IMG/VR virus record: IMGVR_UViG_3300030109_002592
Coordinates: 1-31,624 of that record
DNA length: 31,624 bases
Source: a virus
Direction: 5' to 3' (one strand)
Shown here: positions 15,473 through 22,709 of the stretch, in pieces
Layout: every line of letters begins with the position of its first letter
How positions within the stretch are numbered: the stretch's first letter is position 1
The notes under the pieces: generated by a model
What the model was told of the DNA's origin: nothing
What the model saw: the letters and a program-made list of their open reading frames with translations, nothing else
The model's database searches: none
Position numbers and translations under genes: made by a program

Positions 15473-15507
15473 AATTCTTTTCTCCACCTTTAATATAAAT
15501 AGAGAAC

Positions 15508-15713
15508 AAACGCACTAATCTGTCGTTTATTTCAAGTTCTTCCGACTTTCTGCTATATCAAAAAATCTCAATCTGTATCTACTACTTTCGAGTCTACAAC
15601 CTCGCCTAACTTGTAGTGTGATACTCTATGTCCTTTTAGTTAGGACTTTTGTTTGGTCGCTCATCCAAACCTTTCACTCATTTCCGTTAAAATTAAACCC
15701 AAGAAGTTTTGGG
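15508..15713 (-). ncRNA. Candidate structured RNA or long structured 5' leader
   Basis: This gene-free stretch contains consecutive perfect hairpins: CCCAA/TTGGG (15698-15713), GTTTGG/CCAAAC (15651-15670), GTCCT/AGGAC (15630-15646), CTACAA/TTGTAG (15594-15616) enclosed by GTATC/GATAC (15575-15624), and AAACG/CGTTT (15508-15528). CCTAAC (15605-15610) is the exact complement of GTTAGG (15639-15644), which allows a kissing-loop or an alternative pairing that would break the GTCCT stem. Strand is assumed from the neighbouring genes. A weak alternative is a short frame from ATG 15664 with an internal TAG; its codons (AGG, CGA, CGG, CTC) are unlike the neighbours. Confidence 0.5.
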
Positions 15714-15731
15714 AATAAAAACTCTACGATG

Positions 15732-15968
15732 TCAATTCTCGGTTTTCGTTTTTTTGTCTGTCTCTGAATTTTGAATTTCTATATATTCTGCGTCAATAAG
15801 TTTCATACAAGCATAATAATACTCGTTGTTCTTAAGCACAGTGTCGGCTAAGCCCCACATAATCTTAATGTCTTCTGGTGTATACTTTTGATTTTCAACC
15901 GACACTCTACCTAATACATAAAACCTATCATCATTGATAGTAATAAGTTTATCTTTTAACTTATCCAA
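15732..15968 (-). CDS. Small hypothetical protein downstream of hsp20
   Basis: A 78-residue protein starting at TTG, overlapping the end of hsp20 by 8 bases; no ATG is available nearby (the next methionine is residue 38). The first 60 residues look folded (INDDRFYVLGRVSVENQKYT, IMWGLADTVLKNNEYYYACM), the tail is charged (TDKKTKTEN). No ribosome site is obvious, so translation may depend on coupling to hsp20. No family recognised. The structured RNA candidate begins right after its stop. Confidence 0.68.
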   Translation of the reverse strand: MDKLKDKLITINDDRFYVLGRVSVENQKYTPEDIKIMWGLADTVLKNNEYYYACMKLIDAEYIEIQNSETDKKTKTEN

Positions 15969-16434
15969 TCTTTACTGATGTTTTCTTTGGTTTTACTTGT
16001 TCTACTTTAGGAATCTCTACTGAGAGTAGTCCGTCTTTAAATGAAGCTTTAATCTTGTCTCCATTTAATTGTTCACCAAGTTCAAACTGACGCTTGAATG
16101 ATGAGCCCTTAAGTTCTCGTCTAAGAACCTTTGCACCCTTATCATCAAACAATCCGTGTTTGTCGCCCGATATAATTAAGATACCATCTTCTACTTCTAT
16201 CTTCAAGTCTTTTTTATCCAAACCTGGTATTTCTGCTATGATACCAACTTTCTTGTCGTATTCATAAACATTTACCTTTGGATATGCTGTTCCTGAAAAT
16301 GGTTTGACACCAACTTGTTTTTCAATTTCTGGAAATTGAGTGTTGATTATTTGGTCAAACATTCTGTCAAATGGTGTTAGAAATTCGTCCCTATCGATTG
16401 CAGGGAACCTGTGATTGTATATTACTTTAGTCAT
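15961..16434 (-). CDS. hsp20: Small heat-shock protein Hsp20
   Basis: At 157 residues it has the normal length of bacterial IbpA-type chaperones. The alpha-crystallin domain spans about residues 45-145: YPKVNVYEYDKKVGIIAEIP, GLDKKDLKIEVEDGILIISG, SSFKRQFELGEQLNGDKIKA and the hallmark SFKDGLLSVEIPKVE. A C-terminal KKTSVKIG provides the I-x-I-like anchor in shortened form. Hsp20 holds unfolding proteins in the cytoplasm and is a known accessory gene of T4-type cyanophages and pelagiphages. The ribosome site is AGGAG, 8 bases before the ATG. The leader (16435-16500) can form two hairpins. Confidence 0.95.
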   Translation of the reverse strand: MTKVIYNHRFPAIDRDEFLTPFDRMFDQIINTQFPEIEKQVGVKPFSGTAYPKVNVYEYDKKVGIIAEIPGLDKKDLKIEVEDGILIISGDKHGLFDDKGAKVLRRELKGSSFKRQFELGEQLNGDKIKASFKDGLLSVEIPKVEQVKPKKTSVKIG

Positions 16435-16452
16435 TGTTTTTCTCCTATTGTT

Positions 16453-16496
16453 GTTAACTATTGTAGTCTAACTGATAACCTCTCTTGAGCGTTATC
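16453..16496 (-). promoter_or_regulatory. Hairpin pair in the hsp20 leader
   Basis: GATAAC/GTTATC (16474-16496) and GTTAG-ACTA/TAGTTAAC with one bulged base and a 3-base loop (16453-16472). Both lie between the likely promoter region near 16500-16520 and the hsp20 ribosome site. Neither covers the AGGAG directly, so a thermosensor role is only a possibility. They could stabilise the mRNA. Confidence 0.35.
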
Positions 16497-16527
16497 ATAT
16501 ATAAATATAATGTTTATGACAAAAACA

Positions 16528-16692
16528 CTATATTTTTTTTAACATTTTTTGTGGCACAAACCATATCTTACCCATATTATCTTTTACCCTAATATGACCT
16601 TCGAGTGTAGAGTTATTGTCTTCTTTGACAATTTCCTCTTTATAGAGTGTGCCATCTGTGGTATAGTAATCCACGACAACTTTATATTTCAT
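16528..16692 (-). CDS. Small hypothetical protein
   Basis: The start at 16692 is preceded by GTAGGTATAGT; a longer frame to 16755 would overlap thioredoxin heavily and lacks a ribosome site. The product (54 residues, MKYKVVVDYYTTDGTLYKEE, GHIRVKDNMGKIWFVPQKML) reads like a small all-beta fold, possibly SH3-like. No function can be named. It follows thioredoxin by 7 bases and shares its transcript. Confidence 0.72.
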   Translation of the reverse strand: MKYKVVVDYYTTDGTLYKEEIVKEDNNSTLEGHIRVKDNMGKIWFVPQKMLKKI

Positions 16693-16699
16693 ACTATAC

Positions 16700-16993
16700 C
16701 TACTTCTTTGCTTTTTTTTCAGCAGGTAGTTTAAGTGGTTTGTGATAAATGTCAATTCGTTTTTTTAATCGAGTAACATCTTCATATCCTACAACTCTCT
16801 CTACAAGAACTCCGTCTTCATAGATAGCAGTCGTTGGAACTCCACGAACTTCTGCGGATTCAGCTATTGTGGGTTGCTCGTCAATATCAATGAATTCAAC
16901 CGGATAACCAGCTTTAACTAATCTATCCATTTGTGGTTTCATTTGTTTGCAAGGGCCACACCACTCTGCGTTAAAGAATTTAACATTTACCAT
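16700..16993 (-). CDS. trxA: Thioredoxin
   Basis: A 97-residue thioredoxin-fold protein. It has the active site FFNAEWCGPCKQMKPQMDRL with an intact WCGPC (residues 11-15), the cis-proline strand EVRGVPTTAIYEDG, and the expected acidic strand FIDIDEQP. It is slightly shorter than E. coli Trx (about 108) and ends in a lysine-rich tail. It would reduce disulfides in the cytoplasm, possibly serving a phage ribonucleotide reductase not seen here, or act as a partner of another phage enzyme. The AGGAG ribosome site lies in the end of the small upstream gene. Confidence 0.96.
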   Translation of the reverse strand: MVNVKFFNAEWCGPCKQMKPQMDRLVKAGYPVEFIDIDEQPTIAESAEVRGVPTTAIYEDGVLVERVVGYEDVTRLKKRIDIYHKPLKLPAEKKAKK

Positions 16994-16994
16994 A

Positions 16995-17147
16995 TTAAGC
17001 TCCTATTTCAAATCCAAGATTTAAAACCATAAATCTGAACTTGTTGTTTTTCAAATTAAGATGTAAAAGTGTAATCTTTCCCAAACGAACTTCGATGTTC
17101 CATTGAGCTTTTTTACGACTCTTCCAACTATTAATGTAATTAAACAT
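16995..17147 (-). CDS. Small basic protein upstream of thioredoxin (50 residues)
   Basis: This frame fills the gap between thioredoxin and the nuclease gene. It starts at an ATG with AGGAG about 10 bases upstream and reads MFNYINSWKSRKKAQWNIEV, then RLGKITLLHLNLKNNKFRF, ending NLGFEIGA. The stop lies one base before the thioredoxin ATG (TAATATG), and the thioredoxin ribosome site is inside its end. The product looks like a small beta-sheet protein with a basic face. Spacing, ribosome site and fit between neighbours support it; function unknown. Confidence 0.8.
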   Translation of the reverse strand: MFNYINSWKSRKKAQWNIEVRLGKITLLHLNLKNNKFRFMVLNLGFEIGA

Positions 17148-17168
17148 ATTATTTAATCTCCTATTTTA

Positions 17169-17615
17169 TTAACCATTAAAGACTTTTTTAGTCCCACCAT
17201 CATATTCATATGCGTGACCTTCTTCCATTAAGATATCATTTACTGATACCCATCCGTCAGAACTTAAGTCTATTTTACTTTCTGGATTTGATATACATTC
17301 TTGTATATGGTCTCCAACGAAATCTGGTGCTACAAAAATCTCACCCAATACTCTTCCGTATTTACCTGTTCCAAAGCTTCTTAATTTAAAAATACCTTGT
17401 TCAAGTAATTCATTATTTCTTGCTTTCGCAAGTAAACCTTTTGCCTTTTCTTCTAAATCTCTTGTTCTTGATTCCCAAGTATCGAGTCCCATATATCTAA
17501 CTCTTGCTTTCCATTTAACTTTAAATCCTAAATCAATCCAACAATCGATTGTATCTCCGTCTACAACTTTAATCAGTTCGCATTCATACTCCCTGAAATC
17601 CATTTTTTTTGCCAT
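17169..17615 (-). CDS. Staphylococcal-nuclease-type endonuclease (thermonuclease family)
   Basis: A 148-residue SNase-fold protein with all key residues in place: VVDGDTIDCWIDLGF supplies the calcium-binding aspartate, ARVRYMGLDTWESRT supplies the catalytic arginine, second aspartate and glutamate (D-T-W-E in place of D-T-P-E), and KYGRVLGEIFV supplies the second arginine. No signal peptide is visible, so it would act inside the cell on DNA or RNA. Host DNA degradation for nucleotide scavenging is a reasonable guess. Ribosome site GGAG with good spacing; 12-base gap to the upstream gene. Confidence 0.92.
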   Translation of the reverse strand: MAKKMDFREYECELIKVVDGDTIDCWIDLGFKVKWKARVRYMGLDTWESRTRDLEEKAKGLLAKARNNELLEQGIFKLRSFGTGKYGRVLGEIFVAPDFVGDHIQECISNPESKIDLSSDGWVSVNDILMEEGHAYEYDGGTKKVFNG

Positions 17616-17627
17616 TGCTTTTCTCCA

Positions 17628-17915
17628 TTAAAAACAACGAATTCCTAAATCTACACAAATGTATTTTATCTTATCAAATTGAGAAGTATATTTGCCTGTG
17701 TCTAAACACTCTTGTATGTTATGAATTTCAGAATTCGTCAGTCTGCTAACATATACCTCTCCATTATAAGTATAAGTATTGGCATTTTTATTAGCCATTT
17801 GGATTAGTGTGAACATAAGTTCTTTTAGTCTTATGAACGCTGGATAAGTTCCTACTGCGAACCTCGAATGTTCTGATATAAGAATATATTTTTCATAAGG
17901 TGTTGGTGTAGCCAT
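17628..17915 (-). CDS. Hypothetical protein
   Basis: A 95-residue protein with a good ribosome site (AAGGAG, 9 bases). It reads as a compact alpha/beta protein (PYEKYILISEHSRFAVGTYP, AFIRLKELMFTLIQMANKNA, SRLTNSEIHNIQECLDTGKY) and ends in a cysteine pair region (ICVDLGIRCF). No membrane segment, zinc site or enzyme motif can be recognised. It lies 2 bases after the upstream gene and 12 before the nuclease gene, in the operon that runs from the CobS-like gene to Hsp20. Confidence 0.75.
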   Translation of the reverse strand: MATPTPYEKYILISEHSRFAVGTYPAFIRLKELMFTLIQMANKNANTYTYNGEVYVSRLTNSEIHNIQECLDTGKYTSQFDKIKYICVDLGIRCF

Positions 17916-17917
17916 AA

Positions 17918-18325
17918 CTATTTCTCCTTTGGAAATTTAATTTCCATTTGTTTACTTTTATCTTTATCTAAATACTCATTGTATGCATTCTCGTGTTCGA
18001 GCTCACACTTTAAATGATTAGTTCCATTACCTAAGTAATCGTAATCAACTTCGTGTGTGTGTTCATCACAAATTTCACAAGTCCAATGGTCTAAATATTC
18101 TTTTGTTAGTGGTTCTTCTTTTCCGTCCCAACCTTTCCACATTTTAATATTAAGTGGATTGTCCACTGCCTTTTGAACTTCTTTGACATTTGTATATTGA
18201 GTCGCTCTATCCAATACAGCGGCAATCTCAACTGACAAGACATCTATTCTATTTTTATCAAGTGTGCGGTTTTTGTGTCTATTCAAAACACCACCGACTA
18301 CACCTTGCACGAAAAATTCGTCCAT
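17918..18325 (-). CDS. Hypothetical protein with a C-x-x-C pair
   Basis: A 135-residue protein, ribosome site GGAG about 9 bases before the ATG. The N-terminal half is helical (GGVLNRHKNRTLDKNRIDVL, EIAAVLDRATQYTNVKEVQK). The C-terminal half holds HWTCEICDEHTHEVDY and a later cysteine in HLKCELEHE, together a plausible zinc site with nearby histidines. No named family is apparent. It is the first gene after the double hairpin that follows the CobS-like gene. Confidence 0.75.
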   Translation of the reverse strand: MDEFFVQGVVGGVLNRHKNRTLDKNRIDVLSVEIAAVLDRATQYTNVKEVQKAVDNPLNIKMWKGWDGKEEPLTKEYLDHWTCEICDEHTHEVDYDYLGNGTNHLKCELEHENAYNEYLDKDKSKQMEIKFPKEK

Positions 18326-18362
18326 AATCGTTTCTCCATATTTCCTTTATTAATTAATGGTA

Positions 18363-18413
18363 GTGGGGCGAAAGGAAATAACTCCCCACCACCTGAGTAG
18401 GATTAACCTACTC
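18363..18413 (-). other. Double hairpin at the 3' end of the CobS-like gene
   Basis: Two stems sit in tandem: GAGTAGG/CCTACTC with a 5-base loop (18395-18413), which begins inside the TAG stop codon, and GTGGGG/CCCCAC with a 15-base loop (18363-18389). Neither is followed by a U-tract, so simple intrinsic termination is doubtful. They may instead protect the 3' end of the CobS-like mRNA or lower downstream expression. Confidence 0.5.
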
Positions 18414-19582
18414 TAAAAGTTATCTGAATCATACTCATCATCTAACTCATCCTCATTGAACAAGTCTTCATCAGAGCCATCATTGATATACTTCTGAACT
18501 AATTGTTTCACATAAGTTCTCTCAGAATCAACACCGCCGTCATTACTGAACTGCGGATAGACACTAACTTGAGCTGCTTCGTCAAGACCAAAACCATCAA
18601 ACAATAGTCCAGCCATTTCAACCGAAGTTCTCGTAGAGATAGCGGAATCAATTTTGCCAGTCTCTGAAGAAGATTCTATTCTCGTAGTGTTAGCTATGTT
18701 AGCAACAGCGTTCAATGAATCCACATCAACATGCGGAAACATATATTGAAGAAGTTCTAACTCTTGAGTATTATCAAGAACATCCATTTCTACAATTGTG
18801 AATCTGTCCATTAAGGCCTTATCCATAACTCTTGTAGAAGTGTATTCATTACCAATGTTAGCAGTGGCTACAAATGTAACACCTTCAGCGACATTGATAG
18901 TTTCTTGACCAGAAGCCTCGTCAAGTCTGAGATATCTTTGACCTTGGTCAAGGACTGTCATCAGAATATTCCAAGCGTCTGGATGGGCTCTTGACAACTC
19001 ATCAAGAAGAATCACAGCGTTCGGTGTCTGAATCGCTTTAACAAATAAAGACTCAGAGAAATAAGTTCCCTGCTTTTTGTCAAAGTGAACATTACCAATC
19101 AATGTGGCTCTTGGGTCTTGAGTTCCACCCATATTGAAATAGAAGTCAGGTCTATCTAAGGCATTTACCAAAGACTTAGCTGCCATTGTTTTACCACATC
19201 CGGCAGGACCTGTCATCAATATGTTCTTACCTCTTACGGCAGAACGGATTAGATATTTCCACTTTAACTCATTCATCATCAAACCTTGTGGTTTTAGAGA
19301 ATAAGAATTGTGGATAAAATTCAAGACTTCATCGTGTTCCGCTGGAACATCAACCGAAGAAGTCGGCACTACTGGTCTCGTAGTTGCTTCATACATATCC
19401 ATTGGAACTGCCCACCAATAATTCTTACCAGATTTATTGACACGCTGTTCTAACGCCATATTGTTATTGAAGGCTTTCTTACGAGCGCCAGTCGTAATTT
19501 GAGAAGTATACTTTTGACCATCAGCGTCAAAGGCATTGAATCTGTTACCAGATTTCTCTACTCTTACAACTATATTATTCAT
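18413..19582 (-). CDS. cobS: MoxR-type AAA+ ATPase, CobS-like
   Basis: A 389-residue protein from the ATG at 19582, which has AAGGA upstream; an in-frame ATG at 19618 (12 codons longer) sits 7 bases after the -10 of promoter P4 and could be a leaderless alternative start. It has Walker A GPAGCGKT (about residues 125-132), Walker B VILLDELSRA, a sensor-1 region TFVATANIGNEYTSTRVMDK and the MoxR-type MDRFTI box. A small DNA- or partner-binding-like domain precedes the ATPase; the tail is acidic. In T4-type marine phages this gene is called CobS. No CobN is present, so a role as a chaperone-like motor working with the adjacent vWA protein is more likely than cobalt chelation. Confidence 0.9.
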   Translation of the reverse strand: MNNIVVRVEKSGNRFNAFDADGQKYTSQITTGARKKAFNNNMALEQRVNKSGKNYWWAVPMDMYEATTRPVVPTSSVDVPAEHDEVLNFIHNSYSLKPQGLMMNELKWKYLIRSAVRGKNILMTGPAGCGKTMAAKSLVNALDRPDFYFNMGGTQDPRATLIGNVHFDKKQGTYFSESLFVKAIQTPNAVILLDELSRAHPDAWNILMTVLDQGQRYLRLDEASGQETINVAEGVTFVATANIGNEYTSTRVMDKALMDRFTIVEMDVLDNTQELELLQYMFPHVDVDSLNAVANIANTTRIESSSETGKIDSAISTRTSVEMAGLLFDGFGLDEAAQVSVYPQFSNDGGVDSERTYVKQLVQKYINDGSDEDLFNEDELDDEYDSDNF

Positions 19583-19625
19583 AACTTTTTCCTTTTCGTT
19601 ATTTTCGTTTCTCATCATATACCTA

Positions 19626-19655
19626 AATATACGAATAAATTATTATTAAAGTCAA
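19626..19655 (-). promoter_or_regulatory. Early-type promoter P4
   Basis: TTGACT (19655-19650), 18 bases, TATATT (19631-19626) on the minus strand, preceded by an A-tract and GC identical to P3, P5, P6 and P8. It lies between the vWA gene's stop (19679) and the CobS-like gene. The first in-frame ATG is 7 bases past the -10; a second, with a ribosome site, is 36 bases further. Confidence 0.8.
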
Positions 19656-19678
19656 GCTTTTTTTTCATTTTTTTCAAT

Positions 19679-21769
19679 TTAATTTTTTTCCAAGAATAAG
19701 TTGTTCATTGTCTTGGCTAATGATGTTACACTTGTTACATCAATGAACTGAGCGTCTTTACCATACATTGTTTTGAAGTCACCCATATTTCTATCTGATT
19801 CATAACTATCACCAATAAAGTAACTCATTACTGAAATACCTTTTTTGACAATTTCTTTAACTTGTTTTCTTGTATGTTGTAGAGCTGAATCACCATAGTA
19901 TTCAAATCCTTCATCACTAAACATTGGTTGTCCGTCAGAGAAGTTTAAGAAATAAGAATCTCTGTTGTTAGTCCCACCAACAAAATCTTTCATAATAGCT
20001 TCGAAACATAATCCTTCAGGAGTAGTTCCGCCAGGATGAAGTGCAGGCCACAATCTTTCAATCTTTTTAAACTTGTCAACTCTTGAATCAAATCCAATAG
20101 CAACCATTGGTCGTCCAGCATATCTTGAACCACCATAGTGAGTAGTTCTGAAAGATACAACTACATCTAATCCACTAACCATTGAAGCTGCTTTACAAAT
20201 AGCAACCACGGCGGTCATAGTGTTTATCCATTTGTCACCACCCATACTACCACTAGCGTCAACACTAATGTGAAGAATAGCATCATTGTATTGTTCTACG
20301 AAAGTCGTAGAGAAAACTCTTGAGTTATCAAAACCTAACTCAGCAATTAATCTTTTGTCAATTCTACCACTATCTAATCTTGAATTCTTTAGAGTTCTTG
20401 ATTCAGAACGAACTTGTAATTTTTTACCTAACATAGTTCCAAGTTTTTTACCAGCGACAATAGAAGGTTGAGTTCTACCACCATAGTAACCACCATCAGT
20501 AAGTAAACTTGGAAACACATTATCATCAATCATTTGTTGAGTAATCTTTTTAACAAACAAACATTGTGTAACACTTTTGTAATTTGAACTTGCCTGTCTC
20601 CAAGAAGATTGTTCAACATCACCACCAACGGCTTTGTTCTCAACACCAGACTCTTCCATAGTCTTAACAATAGAAGCGTCTTTCTTAGTTAGTCTACCAA
20701 CTTTCTTCTGTTCGCCAGACATAAAATCTTTTTGTCTCTGAAGAGCGTTATTCAAAGTCTTAGCTTGTTGTTCTGTTAAGTCTGAATACTCATTAGAGTC
20801 AGTTGTTTTTTCAATAGTGTTTAATTCTTTTCTTACTTCAGACCAATCAGTATTATTAATCTTGTCCATAGTATCTTGGTATCCGTGATAGTCACCATTT
20901 TTTAATTGTTCAGCTGCTTGTGACATCATTTCTTTTTTAGACATTGGTTTACCTTGACCACTACCTTGACCAGCGTCATTACCATTACCACCTGAAGCGA
21001 CTTCTTCCATATCAGAAGTATCAATTGGTTTAACATTATTGTAAACCATTTGTAAACAATCACAAGCGACATTGAACGCTCCGTTCATATCATCAAGGTG
21101 TTTGACCGAACTAAATACTCTTTTGTAAATCTTTCTCAAATCAGGTAAAGCATTCAAGTCAGAATGCTCATTAGTAAAGTTGATAATACGATTCATATAA
21201 TTATCAAGTGTTGGTTCATCACCGAAAGTATTATTCTTCAAAGCTTTTGTAATAGCTGGTGAATGGAAATACTTATTATACATAGCGTGATAATAACCCT
21301 TGTAGCCAGGTGAAGAAGTAAAGACATAATAGTCAATACGCCTGTCTTCTACATAGTTCAACATATTTTTAAGATGACCGACAACTTCGTTCTCAGAAAA
21401 ACCTAAGTCTTCACCAACCATAATTAATTCTCGTGGTGTGTTTTGTCTTAGTTGTCTTAAGAAGTTAAAGTCAGATAATAAAATGTGTGAGCCTTCGTGT
21501 AAGGCAAGACCAACAACGTGGTCGAAATTCTTTTCTTCAATCTTAGAACCAATCGTTACGGTTTTTCCGTCAGTATAAGAATCACCATTTTGTTGGTATC
21601 TTACTTTGATGTCAGAACGATTAGTTACGATGTTGACAAAGTTTGCAATAGCTCTACGATATCCAGCTAATGCGACATAATCTACTTTTGGTTTTACGAA
21701 ATCATCATCAACAACACCATTGTTGACTTGAATATCGTTCCAAAAGTTAGTATAGTTTCCGTAATTCAT
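19679..21769 (-). CDS. cobT: vWA-domain protein with HExxH-like motif, CobT-like
   Basis: A 696-residue protein. Residues 91-95 are HEGSH (in GLALHEGSHILLSDF), a zinc-protease-like motif with a downstream helix (SENEVVGHLKNMLNYVEDRR). Residues about 255-400 are a low-complexity acidic linker (GGNGNDAGQGSGQG). The C-terminal von Willebrand A domain has the MIDAS residues D504-x-S506-x-S508 (VDASGSMGGDKW), a later threonine (GGTTPEG) and NFSDGQPMF. MoxR-vWA pairs commonly act as ATP-driven metal insertion or disassembly machines; phage homologues are annotated CobT. Gene order (vWA gene then ATPase) and separate promoters suggest coordinated expression. Its ATG lies 5 bases past the -10 of P5, so its mRNA is predicted leaderless. 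Confidence 0.9.
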   Translation of the reverse strand: MNYGNYTNFWNDIQVNNGVVDDDFVKPKVDYVALAGYRRAIANFVNIVTNRSDIKVRYQQNGDSYTDGKTVTIGSKIEEKNFDHVVGLALHEGSHILLSDFNFLRQLRQNTPRELIMVGEDLGFSENEVVGHLKNMLNYVEDRRIDYYVFTSSPGYKGYYHAMYNKYFHSPAITKALKNNTFGDEPTLDNYMNRIINFTNEHSDLNALPDLRKIYKRVFSSVKHLDDMNGAFNVACDCLQMVYNNVKPIDTSDMEEVASGGNGNDAGQGSGQGKPMSKKEMMSQAAEQLKNGDYHGYQDTMDKINNTDWSEVRKELNTIEKTTDSNEYSDLTEQQAKTLNNALQRQKDFMSGEQKKVGRLTKKDASIVKTMEESGVENKAVGGDVEQSSWRQASSNYKSVTQCLFVKKITQQMIDDNVFPSLLTDGGYYGGRTQPSIVAGKKLGTMLGKKLQVRSESRTLKNSRLDSGRIDKRLIAELGFDNSRVFSTTFVEQYNDAILHISVDASGSMGGDKWINTMTAVVAICKAASMVSGLDVVVSFRTTHYGGSRYAGRPMVAIGFDSRVDKFKKIERLWPALHPGGTTPEGLCFEAIMKDFVGGTNNRDSYFLNFSDGQPMFSDEGFEYYGDSALQHTRKQVKEIVKKGISVMSYFIGDSYESDRNMGDFKTMYGKDAQFIDVTSVTSLAKTMNNLFLEKN

Positions 21770-21774
21770 ATCTA

Positions 21775-21803
21775 ATATTACACAATTCCTTGCTTAATGT
21801 CAA
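21775..21803 (-). promoter_or_regulatory. Early-type promoter P5, leaderless type
   Basis: TTGACA (21803-21798), 17 bases, TAATAT (21780-21775) on the minus strand, with the A-tract-GC element in front. The vWA-gene ATG follows the -10 by 5 bases. P6 lies 70 bases upstream, giving the gene tandem promoters. Confidence 0.83.
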
Positions 21804-21849
21804 GCTTTTTTTTAATTATTTTATTTAGTGTTTTTCTCATTTATACCTA

Positions 21850-21879
21850 AATATACGGAATAATTGCAATACGAGTCAA
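21850..21879 (-). promoter_or_regulatory. Early-type promoter P6, tandem with P5
   Basis: TTGACT (21879-21874), 18 bases, TATATT (21855-21850) on the minus strand, nearly identical to P4 down to the following TAGGTATA. A 20-codon frame (21778-21840, MRKTLNKIIKKKLDIKQGIV) begins 9 bases after the -10 and spans P5. It may be a leader peptide or chance. The arrangement looks like a duplicated promoter cassette. Confidence 0.78.
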
Positions 21880-21888
21880 GCTTTTTTT

Positions 21889-22119
21889 TTATTTTTTTTC
21901 GTAACCCATAACTTCCATAGCTTTGAGTATCCCATTAATTATATCTTCAACATTGTTAGGCATAATCGATATACCTTTCTTGGTTGGTTTATATTCACCA
22001 GAGTTCTTATCCATATAATAAATACGAACATCTATAAACTTGTATCCTTCATATTCTTTTTCATATATACGATATACTTCTGATGAGTTCTTTTTAATTT
22101 GTGTTATTAAGTTTTCCAT
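21889..22119 (-). CDS. PC4-like single-stranded-DNA/transcription coactivator protein
   Basis: A 76-residue protein whose core FIDVRIYYMDKNSGEYKPTK followed by KGISIMPNNVEDIINGI matches the pattern of the PC4/p15 C-terminal domain (V-x-I-R-x-Y-Y-x-D ... G-x-x-x-P-x-x-K-G-I-S-L ... helix). PC4-fold proteins bind single-stranded or melted DNA as dimers, and phage T5 has a known relative. It could modulate transcription or replication here. Its ATG overlaps the stop of the DruA-like gene by one base (TAATG), so it is co-translated with that gene and the Mom-like gene. Confidence 0.8.
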   Translation of the reverse strand: MENLITQIKKNSSEVYRIYEKEYEGYKFIDVRIYYMDKNSGEYKPTKKGISIMPNNVEDIINGILKAMEVMGYEKK

Positions 22120-22709
22120 TATAATCCTTTGTAAAAAATTAGTTTCTTATTTTCGCCTGTCGGTTTGACAAATAATTCTTTTAGTTCTTCTTTATTATGC
22201 CACTTCATACTCGAAGACTTGTGTTCAGGTAATCCTGCAGTCTCTCCAATCATTTTCCAATTGTCTGCTTTGTAAACCGCACCATTGTTATCTCCACCCA
22301 CGAATGTTAATAAATGTTTTAAATCATCACCATACTTTTTATACCAAGCAGACTTACAATGTTGTCTAACTTGTTTTAGTATTTGAGTTCCTGCATTTTT
22401 AATCGTGTGTGGTTTCATACAAAATCTCCAATTGTTTGCGAACTCATTAAAGACATCTTTATATTCATATTTAGATAAACCTACTTGTGTTAACAAATCT
22501 TTTGGTGGTGGATATACTGATGAACCAATACCAACCATTCCAATTGGTTGTGGTATATTGAATTGATTAACAACTGAATCATCAAAGATTAACCAATCTA
22601 TTCTACGACCAACTGATACTGCACTTGGAACATAAGAGTGATACTCTTCGATAATAAACTGAACTAATTGTTTTTGATTATCGGTATGAACTTCTTCTAA
22701 GTATATCAT
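22119..22709 (-). CDS. DruA-like protein, compact form
   Basis: A 196-residue protein with the DruA/DUF4338 motif order: YHSYVPSAVSVGRRIDWLIF at the start, IGMVGIGSSVYPPPKDLL, then FANNWRFCM, NAGTQILKQVRQHCKSAWYK, KYGDDLKHLLTFVGGDNNGA and VYKADNWKMIGETAG. The NNWRF, G-x-x-Y-x-A-x-N-W and G-E-T-x-G elements are especially close to what I recall for that family. It is about half the size of the copy at 9230-10420, lacking its extra end domains. It overlaps the Mom-like gene by 4 bases (ATGA), which suggests that the two work together. Activity unknown; a DNA-modifying or counter-defence role is inferred. Confidence 0.7.
   Translation of the reverse strand: MIYLEEVHTDNQKQLVQFIIEEYHSYVPSAVSVGRRIDWLIFDDSVVNQFNIPQPIGMVGIGSSVYPPPKDLLTQVGLSKYEYKDVFNEFANNWRFCMKPHTIKNAGTQILKQVRQHCKSAWYKKYGDDLKHLLTFVGGDNNGAVYKADNWKMIGETAGLPEHKSSSMKWHNKEELKELFVKPTGENKKLIFYKGL

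Noticed and set aside
15494-15501. TATAAATA on the plus strand as a late promoter
   Set aside because: No plus-strand gene follows, and an 8-base match is expected by chance several times in DNA this AT-rich. It may only matter if the structured region is transcribed rightwards.
15637-15670. Hammerhead-ribozyme-like GATGAG...CGAAA elements in the structured region
   Set aside because: The invariant CUGAUGA core is not present and the stems do not have the hammerhead arrangement.
16500-16507. TATAAATA on the plus strand upstream of hsp20
   Set aside because: It points away from hsp20 into the antisense of the next gene, so chance is the better explanation.
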